The notes beneath the pieces were generated by a model. It did no database searches. It was not told the origin of the DNA and saw only the letters and a list, made by a program, of their open reading frames with translations. This document shows positions 6,190 to 10,446 of a DNA stretch of 10,446 bases, piece after piece. The position numbers and the translations under genes are program-made. The DNA comes from an uncultured Collinsella sp. (GTDB lineage: Bacteria; Actinomycetota; Coriobacteriia; Coriobacteriales; Coriobacteriaceae). The stretch lies in NCBI GenBank assembly GCA_934654625.1, contig CAKUGM010000050.1, positions 1 to 10,446 on the forward strand. Direction: 5' to 3'. Positions within the stretch are counted from its first letter, which is position 1. Every line of letters begins with the position of its first letter.

Positions 6190-6573
6190 GTGGAGTATTT
6201 GCTGGTGGCGTTGGGCGGTGCCGTTGGCAGCGTTGGGCGTTATGGAATCGGACAGGCGCTTCAGGGAATACTGGGAGATTTCCCAGTCGGAACATTTGCG
6301 GCAAACGTCATCGCAGGATTTATCATCGGTTTCGTGACGGGTCTTGCTGGTGCGGACATTGTTTCTGCGCGAGGCAAACTTCTGCTGACGACAGGTCTGT
6401 GCGGTGGCCTTTCGACGTTTTCGACGTTTAGCCTGGAGACGGTTAGCCTTATGCGGGACGGTGCTTGGGGCATGGCGACGCTGAGCGTGCTTTTGAATGT
6501 TGCCGTGTGCTGTGCTTCGGTTCTCGCGGGCATGTGGGTGTCGGCGCGCGTGTCGACATGTGCAATGCGCTAA
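6190..6573 (+). CDS. crcB: Fluoride channel CrcB/Fluc
   Basis: A small inner-membrane protein that exports fluoride; it works as a dual-topology dimer. The 127 residues match the family: GGAVGSVGRY near the N-terminus (residues 9-18), GTFAANVIAGFIIGF in the second helix, the hallmark GLCGGLSTFSTFSLE with the Phe residues that line the pore, and a fourth hydrophobic helix near the C-terminus. Four spans are visible. The start is GTG at 6190, chosen because GAAAGG (6177-6182) lies seven nt upstream. The ribosome site begins right after the aspS terminator, so transcription must come from read-through or from a promoter within the end of aspS. I see no complete fluoride riboswitch upstream. Only one copy is present; some genomes carry paired crcB genes. 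Confidence 0.95.
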   Translation: MEYLLVALGGAVGSVGRYGIGQALQGILGDFPVGTFAANVIAGFIIGFVTGLAGADIVSARGKLLLTTGLCGGLSTFSTFSLETVSLMRDGAWGMATLSVLLNVAVCCASVLAGMWVSARVSTCAMR

Positions 6574-6592
6574 TCGTCTGCCAAGCGCTTTG

Positions 6593-6605
6593 TTGACACT
6601 ATAGA
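6593..6605 (+). promoter_or_regulatory. Promoter-like hexamers ahead of the zinc-ribbon gene
   Basis: A consensus -35 TTGACA (6593-6598) is directly followed by TATAGA (6600-6605). They are too close to act together, so one of them would need a weaker partner: TATAGA with an unclear -35 near 6577, or TTGACA with a poor -10 near 6616. The 84-nt gap after crcB probably holds the promoter of the gene at 6658. Confidence 0.3.
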
Positions 6606-6657
6606 GGCGAGGGAAATGCGTCCGCTTCCGCGTGGACGTCGGGGAAGGAGAAGCGAT

Positions 6658-7935
6658 ATGTTCTGCAGAGCGTGCGGTGCCGAGATGGAGGATGGAGCCA
6701 GGTTCTGCCCCAAGTGCGGCAAGCCCGTCGCGGACGAGGCCGAGGCGCAGCCGGGAGAATCCGGACCTGGGATCGATGGCGCCGAGGGGGCTGCGCCTCA
6801 ACCTGTCAAAGCTGTCGGCGAGGGAGAGCTGACGGGCGATGTACCCGTTTCGGTTGAGGTCGCTGACAAGGAGGAGTCGGCGGTGGAGCCGTCCTCGGAC
6901 GCTGATGCCGAGGCTGCTGGAACCCCTGCTGGCCCAAAGCGTGGTAAAAAGCCCTTTTTGATCGCTGCGATCGTGGCGGTGCTGCTCGTCTTGGGTGGTG
7001 GCGCCGGCTACTACTTTGGCGTCTATGCGCCCGAGCATGCGCGCGAGGCCGCCGAGCAGGAGGCTCTCGCGGCTGAGCATATCGTGCGCGTGTCGGTGGC
7101 GGCCGAGGGATGGGATACCGCGGCTGGGGCGACGCGCGTGCCGCTGCTGGTCAAGGGCCGTGAAGAGCGCGGCGAGAAGATTAACAAGGTCTACTACGTT
7201 GATTCCACGGGTGCCGGCCTCAAGCTGCGTCGCGGTATGTATACCGTCATGGTGGCGGGTTCGCCCATCGCCGCGGACGGAACGGTCTACACCGTCCCCA
7301 ATACCGAGGTCGAGGTGAAGATCGACGAGAAGGACGCCGAGAAGAAGGGTGGCGTTGACGCTACCGGCACCGCGATGAAGCTCGACCCGGTCCCCGCCAC
7401 CGACGTGACGGACGACCAAATTGCCGATGCGAAGAAGTGGGCCGAGGGTGACGAAGGAGCCGCGGATGCGGGCTGTACTTTCGACGTCGACGCACTCGCC
7501 ACGGCCGCGACCAAGCGTCGTGACGATGCCGTCGCCGCCAAAAAGGCAGAGGAGGAGGCCGCAAAGCGCGCTGAGGAGGCCAAACAGGCCCGCACGATCG
7601 ACACTGACTACTTCACCATGGTCCTGCCGGACTGGTTCCCAATCGAGGAGTTTGAATACAGTACTCAAGAGGGTTCTGATTATGGCTGCGGGACTGGCGA
7701 TTGGAGCGTGACGAACTTCATTCGGAATGGAGATGCAAATGACAACGCAGACTTCAAGATCGTGACGTATGAACAGGGGATGCCGGCTTACGGGTGCGGC
7801 TATGCAAAGGAGCTTGGAACTTCCAAGGGGCGGGCGGTCCAGCTGCTTGTTGGTGGAGTTACCGCACAGGGAGCTCTCGGAATGTCCCTGGGAGATTACG
7901 GAGACGCGCTCGCTGCCTGCATAACGCTCAAGTAG
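6658..7935 (+). CDS. Zinc-ribbon membrane protein of unknown function
   Basis: A 425-residue protein; I do not recognise a characterised family. N-terminal zinc ribbon with Cys3-x2-Cys6 and Cys17-x2-Cys20 (FCRACGAEMEDGARFCPKCG), an acidic low-complexity linker (about 25-95), a short basic stretch KRGKK, one transmembrane helix (about 100-122), then an outer part. The outer part has a beta-rich section (about 135-240), a charged coiled-coil-like helix (about 280-312, Ala/Lys/Glu-rich) and a C-terminal domain (about 314-425) that begins IDTDYFTMVLPDW. The basic residues on the ribbon side predict ribbon in, bulk out. Proteins of this plan are common in Coriobacteriia and may sense or hold the envelope, but no role is proven. 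ATG at 6658 has GGAAGGAG just upstream; an in-frame ATG at 6616 would add 14 Arg-rich residues and spoil the ribbon's N-terminal position. From about 7640 codons shift to GGA, AAT, GGG and GCA. A strong hairpin follows the stop. Confidence 0.85.
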   Translation: MFCRACGAEMEDGARFCPKCGKPVADEAEAQPGESGPGIDGAEGAAPQPVKAVGEGELTGDVPVSVEVADKEESAVEPSSDADAEAAGTPAGPKRGKKPFLIAAIVAVLLVLGGGAGYYFGVYAPEHAREAAEQEALAAEHIVRVSVAAEGWDTAAGATRVPLLVKGREERGEKINKVYYVDSTGAGLKLRRGMYTVMVAGSPIAADGTVYTVPNTEVEVKIDEKDAEKKGGVDATGTAMKLDPVPATDVTDDQIADAKKWAEGDEGAADAGCTFDVDALATAATKRRDDAVAAKKAEEEAAKRAEEAKQARTIDTDYFTMVLPDWFPIEEFEYSTQEGSDYGCGTGDWSVTNFIRNGDANDNADFKIVTYEQGMPAYGCGYAKELGTSKGRAVQLLVGGVTAQGALGMSLGDYGDALAACITLK

Positions 7936-7970
7936 CCACGGCACAGTAATTCAAGATCGCATCGACATCA

Positions 7971-8010
7971 AGCGGTCCGCCTTGCTATCGAGCGAGACGG
8001 GCCGCTTTGC
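7971..8010 (+). terminator. Terminator-like hairpin after the zinc-ribbon gene
   Basis: AGCGGTCCG (7971-7979) pairs with CGGGCCGCT (7998-8006) with one wobble, and CTTGCT/AGCGAG (7981-7986/7991-7996) continues the stem across a single mismatch to an ATCG tetraloop. The following TTGCTGTG is only weakly U-rich. It begins 35 nt after the stop codon. Confidence 0.65.
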
Positions 8011-8142
8011 TGTGCGCCAACGGCTCATCTTCGAAGGGCTTTTCACCCGCTACCCGAGAGATGGCAACCACTTACCGAGGAGATCCGCTGTCAGCCTAGC
8101 GTTAACCAACGGAAACATTTTTTGAAAATAGCCCCGTAAGGC

Positions 8143-8171
8143 TTCCAAAAAAGTTAGCCACGTGCTAGTTT
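8143..8171 (+). promoter_or_regulatory. Candidate feo promoter with extended -10
   Basis: TTCCAA (8143-8148), a 17-nt gap, then TAGTTT (8166-8171) preceded by TG at 8163-8164, which forms an extended -10. The sequence AAGTTAG (8151-8157) lies in the spacer, so a repressor bound there would block RNA polymerase. Assignment is by eye. Confidence 0.45.
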
Positions 8172-8205
8172 ACTTAAGTGAACATAGAGATGGCTAACTT
8201 TTTGG
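8145..8205. promoter_or_regulatory. Feo operator region: long inverted repeat with AAGTTAG motif
   Basis: AAAAAGTTAGCCA (8148-8160) and TGGCTAACTTTTT (8191-8203) are perfect 13-bp arms 30 nt apart, extendable to CC/GG at the ends. The interval contains a second near-palindrome, GTTTACTTAAGTGAAC (8168-8183), and CTAGTTT, an imperfect partner of AAGTTAG. The motif recurs ahead of feoB. Its TTAG/CTAA core resembles operators of DtxR/IdeR-type iron repressors (TTAGGTTAGSCTAACCTAA), so iron-dependent repression is the likely role. Confidence 0.65.
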
Positions 8206-8257
8206 CATGCAGATGATGCCAAGGGCCAGCTCGATGTATGCAAAGGATGGAAGCGAC

Positions 8258-8503
8258 ATGACGAACAAACCCATGATGCCGGCAATGCCCCTTTCGCTGG
8301 TCAAGGCGGGCGAGACCGTCAAGGTTTCTCGCGTTAAAGGCGCCGACGACATGAAGCGCCACCTTAACGACATCGGCTTTGTCGAGGGTAGCGAGATCCA
8401 CGTGGTGAGCTCGAGCGGGGCGAACATCATCGTCACTATTTTGGGTGCGCGCTTTGGCTTGGACACCAAGGTTGCTCAGCACGTCATGACTGTCGCCGCC
8501 TAG
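8258..8503 (+). CDS. feoA: FeoA-family protein, first copy
   Basis: A small cytosolic SH3-like protein that supports the ferrous iron transporter FeoB. 81 residues with the FeoA pattern: MPLSLVKAGETVKVSRVKG at the start of the fold, then MKRHLNDIGFVEGSEIHVV (the RxxLxDxGxxxG signature), IIVTILGARFGLDTKVAQHVMTV at the end. ATG at 8258 was chosen because GGATGGAAG lies just upstream; upstream in-frame ATGs at 8207 and 8234 would add 17 or 8 residues that do not belong to the fold. The next feoA begins 120 nt downstream after a long hairpin. It differs clearly from the second copy, so this is not a recent duplication. Expression is probably iron-controlled through the upstream repeat. Confidence 0.9.
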   Translation: MTNKPMMPAMPLSLVKAGETVKVSRVKGADDMKRHLNDIGFVEGSEIHVVSSSGANIIVTILGARFGLDTKVAQHVMTVAA

Positions 8504-8520
8504 CCTATCCAAGCACATTT

Positions 8521-8574
8521 CGCAGCGAGATTCTTGGCGGCCGAATGCACGCCGGCGGCCAAGATTCTCGTGCG
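8521..8574 (+). repeat. Long stem-loop between the two feoA genes
   Basis: CGAGATTCTTGGC (8526-8538) pairs with GCCAAGATTCTCG (8558-8570) with one T-T mismatch; CGCA/TGCG (8521-8524/8571-8574) extends the base across a one-nt bulge, and GCCG/CGGC can form at the tip. No U tract follows, so it is more likely an RNA processing or stability element, or a partial attenuator, than a simple terminator. Confidence 0.7.
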
Positions 8575-8623
8575 TGAAGGTGATATGCAAATCGCAAGCA
8601 CGAGTATCCGGAAGGGGGATGCA

Positions 8624-8845
8624 ATGAAAACTCTGGGAGACGTCAAGGTAGGCGAGAGCTCCACGATCGTGAAACTGCACGGCGAGGGCGCGCTTCGTCG
8701 TCACCTTATGGACCTGGGCCTCATCAAGGGCACCTCGTTCAAGGTCGTGAAGGTCGCACCGCTGGGCGACCCTGTCGAGATCAACGTTCGCGGCTACGAG
8801 CTGTCTATCCGCAAGGAGGAGGCAGCTGTCGTCGAGGTTCAGTAA
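8624..8845 (+). CDS. feoA: FeoA-family protein, second copy
   Basis: 73 residues, the usual FeoA size, all within one SH3-like fold: LGDVKVGESSTIVKLHGEG, then ALRRHLMDLGLIKGTSFKVVKV with the family signature (RxxLxDLGLIKG), then APLGDPVEINVRGYELSIRKEEAAVVEV, which is the classical FeoA ending. This copy is closer to textbook FeoA than the first. ATG at 8624 has AAGGGGGAT immediately upstream; an in-frame ATG at 8585 is possible but lacks a ribosome site. The gap to feoB is 108 nt and contains its own operator-like palindrome and promoter-like hexamers, so feoB may be transcribed both with and apart from the feoA genes. Two FeoA proteins could have split roles, for example one binding FeoB and one acting elsewhere; this is inference. 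Confidence 0.93.
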   Translation: MKTLGDVKVGESSTIVKLHGEGALRRHLMDLGLIKGTSFKVVKVAPLGDPVEINVRGYELSIRKEEAAVVEVQ

Positions 8846-8865
8846 GTTGACCCAAACGAACATTT

Positions 8866-8894
8866 TTGCAGGTAAAGTTAGTAATTTCTAACTT
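8866..8894 (+). promoter_or_regulatory. feoB-proximal operator and candidate promoter
   Basis: AAGTTAG (8875-8881) and CTAACTT (8888-8894) form a perfect 7-bp palindrome with a 6-nt AT spacer. TTGCAG (8866-8871) and TAACTT (8889-8894) are 17 nt apart and could be a promoter that the palindrome overlaps. The half-sites match those ahead of the first feoA. A small stem, CTCGGAC/GTCCGAG (8907-8913/8926-8932), follows in the leader. Confidence 0.65.
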
Positions 8895-8953
8895 AAGGAC
8901 ATCCAACTCGGACGGTATGGAAGCAGTCCGAGCGCAATGGGAAGAAGGATTGC

Positions 8954-10446
8954 ATGGCGGATTCTCAGATCCATGTTGCTCTTGCGGGTAACCCCAACTG
9001 CGGCAAGACCACGCTGTTCAACCTGATTACCGGTGCCAACGGTTATGTTGGCAACTGGCCGGGCGTCACGGTTGAGAAAAAGGAAGCCAAGCTCTTAAGC
9101 GACAAGAGCGTGACCATTACGGACCTCCCCGGCATCTACTCGCTGTCGCCGTACAGCCCCGAGGAGCAGTGCTCGCGTGACTACCTCATGAGCGGCGAGC
9201 CCGATGTCGTCGTTCAGGTTATCGACGCTACCAATCTCGAGCGCAACCTGTACCTGGCTCTCCAGGTCATCGAGACGGGCCTTCCCGTCGTGGCCGCCCT
9301 CAACATGGCCGACCTTGTTGAGAAGTCCGGCGACAAGATCGACGTCAAAAAGCTCTCCGATCGTCTGGGCTGCCCGGTCGTCATGATCTCGGCTCTTAAG
9401 AACAAGGGCATCGACGAGCTGTTCGCGCAGGTCAAGAAGTCTGCGGCCACCAAGGGTCACATCCCTGCGCATAAATTCGACTCTGCTATCGAGGACGTTC
9501 TCACCCATATCGAGAACCTGCTTCCCGCAAGCGTCTCTGCCGAGAAGCGCCGTTACTACGCCGTCAAGCTCTTTGAGCGCGACGAGGCCGCGTGCAAGCT
9601 CATCAGCCTCACGAAGGACCATGCCGAGCGCGTGGAGCAGCTCATCGCCCAGTGCGAGAAGGACTGCGACGACGATGCCGAGTCCATCATCACCGGCGAG
9701 CGCTATGGCGTGATCGCCCACATCATCGACGAGTGCCTCATCAAGGCTCCGGCAAAGATGAGCACTTCCGAGAAGATCGACCGCGTGGTCACCAACCGTA
9801 TCCTCGGTCTGCCGATCTTCGTTGTCATCATGTTCGCCGTTTACTACATTGCCGTGTCCACGCTCGGCGGTACGGTGACCGACTTCACCAACGATCAACT
9901 CTTTGGTACCGATGGCTGGTTCGTGCTGGGCCAGGGCCGCGATGCATATGACGAGGCTGCCGGCGAGTATACGCAGGCTCAGGCCGAGATCGCCGCGTTC
10001 ATCGACGCTGCTGGCGCCGAGGGTATCGACGTTTCCGCCTATAACGACGCCGTCGACGCTGAGGATGGCGACGCTGCCGCCGACGCGCTCAAGACCATCG
10101 CTGCCGAGCCCGAGGCCGCGTCCGTGAAGGGCGAGGTCGAGGAGGACGAGGACGCTGGTACGGCTGCTGCTACCGTCACCGCTGCTCAGGCGGTCGATGA
10201 CCTCGATGTCGCCGAGCCCGACCCTGCCGACTACGGCCCGTTCGTCCCCGGCATCACCACCGCGGTGCACGACGCCCTCGTGGCGGGCGGCACCGAGGAC
10301 GGCGGTCTTGTCGACTCCCTCGTCTGCGACGGTATCGTGGGCGGTATCGGCGCCATCATGGGCTTTGTCCCGCAGATGTTCCTGCTCTTTGTGATGCTGT
10401 CCTTCTTGGAGGACTGCGGCTACATGGCCCGCGTCGCCTTCATCAT
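8954..10446 (+). CDS. feoB: Ferrous iron transporter FeoB, 5' part
   Basis: Inner-membrane Fe(II) transporter with a cytosolic G domain. About 497 codons are visible and the frame runs past the window end. G domain: G1 GNPNCGKT (12-19), NWPGVTVEKK around the G2 Thr (39), G3 DLPG (57-60), G4 NMAD (117-120), SAL as G5. A helical GDI-like domain follows (about 180-275), then TM1 (about 287-307). Next comes a long acidic, Ala-rich segment of about 130-150 residues (310-458), where FeoB proteins usually have a short extracellular loop. The Gate signature GFVPQMFLLF and LEDCGYMARVAF closes the visible part, with Cys where E. coli FeoB has Ser. ATG at 8954 follows GAAGAAGGAT. It is preceded by two feoA genes and an operator-like palindrome. 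The identity is secure; the C-terminal membrane half is not seen. Confidence 0.97.
   Translation, partial: MADSQIHVALAGNPNCGKTTLFNLITGANGYVGNWPGVTVEKKEAKLLSDKSVTITDLPGIYSLSPYSPEEQCSRDYLMSGEPDVVVQVIDATNLERNLYLALQVIETGLPVVAALNMADLVEKSGDKIDVKKLSDRLGCPVVMISALKNKGIDELFAQVKKSAATKGHIPAHKFDSAIEDVLTHIENLLPASVSAEKRRYYAVKLFERDEAACKLISLTKDHAERVEQLIAQCEKDCDDDAESIITGERYGVIAHIIDECLIKAPAKMSTSEKIDRVVTNRILGLPIFVVIMFAVYYIAVSTLGGTVTDFTNDQLFGTDGWFVLGQGRDAYDEAAGEYTQAQAEIAAFIDAAGAEGIDVSAYNDAVDAEDGDAAADALKTIAAEPEAASVKGEVEEDEDAGTAAATVTAAQAVDDLDVAEPDPADYGPFVPGITTAVHDALVAGGTEDGGLVDSLVCDGIVGGIGAIMGFVPQMFLLFVMLSFLEDCGYMARVAFI

Larger units (their letters stand above)
7936..8257. other. Intergenic region before feoA (322 nt)
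   Basis: Contains the terminator of the zinc-ribbon gene on the left and the Feo control region on the right. Between them (about 8011-8140) I see no gene or RNA signature, only a poly-T/TTGAAA stretch at 8118-8127 with no fitting -10. The 8207-8257 part could extend feoA at the N-terminus but has no ribosome site for that. Confidence 0.6.

Noticed and set aside
6138..6190. Fluoride riboswitch ahead of crcB
   Set aside because: A GCGATGG stretch recalls the motif, but the downstream pseudoknot part (AUGA-CC-UAC) is absent and the sequence is fully explained by the aspS terminator.
6076..7944. Long minus-strand open frame opposite crcB and the zinc-ribbon gene (622 codons)
   Set aside because: It spans a terminator and two well supported genes, and its product is Arg/His/Leu-rich with no domain: a codon-bias shadow.
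9095..10270. Minus-strand open frame opposite feoB
   Set aside because: It overlaps clear FeoB G-domain and membrane coding sequence and has no recognisable product.

Overview
The window looks like chromosome from a GC-rich, anaerobic Actinomycetota member of the Coriobacteriia, most likely Collinsella or a close relative. This rests on strong C/G-ending codon use, GTG starts behind clear Shine-Dalgarno (SD) sites, and gene content that fits a gut anaerobe: Feo ferrous-iron uptake, nickel-pincer cofactor genes and a glycerol-type facilitator. The genus is recalled from protein flavour, not tested by a search.

Layout: (1) 1-629 (+), the 3' part of an aquaglyceroporin-type channel. (2) 630-916, a convergent intergenic region holding a 126-nt near-palindrome and a G-rich tract. 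(3) 917-3970, a minus-strand block transcribed serB, larB, larC, tetR. Phosphoserine phosphatase is separated from the lar genes by a perfect inverted repeat; larB-larC-tetR are tightly coupled. (4) 3971-4310, a divergent spacer with a structured aspS leader. (5) 4311-6104 (+), aspartyl-tRNA synthetase with a strong terminator, followed immediately by crcB, a fluoride channel. (6) 6658-7935 (+), a zinc-ribbon, single-span membrane protein of unknown role. (7) 8143-10446 (+), an iron-uptake locus with two different feoA genes and feoB, which runs off the window end.

How the genes work together: LarB and LarC make the nickel-pincer nucleotide cofactor, whose known client is lactate racemase LarA (not in the window). 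Only the N-terminal module of LarC is encoded here, and a TetR-type regulator closes the operon. In the Feo locus, FeoB is the GTP-dependent Fe(II) transporter and the FeoA proteins are small cytosolic partners. The motif AAGTTAG and its complement occur both ahead of the first feoA and directly ahead of feoB, which suggests coordinated metal-dependent repression.

I found no CRISPR array, insertion sequence, phage gene, rRNA or tRNA, and no clearly new multi-gene system. The best leads are the shared Feo operator motif, the truncated LarC with its upstream inverted repeat, the large palindrome after the facilitator gene, the expanded extracellular loop of FeoB, and two abrupt codon-use breaks inside genes.
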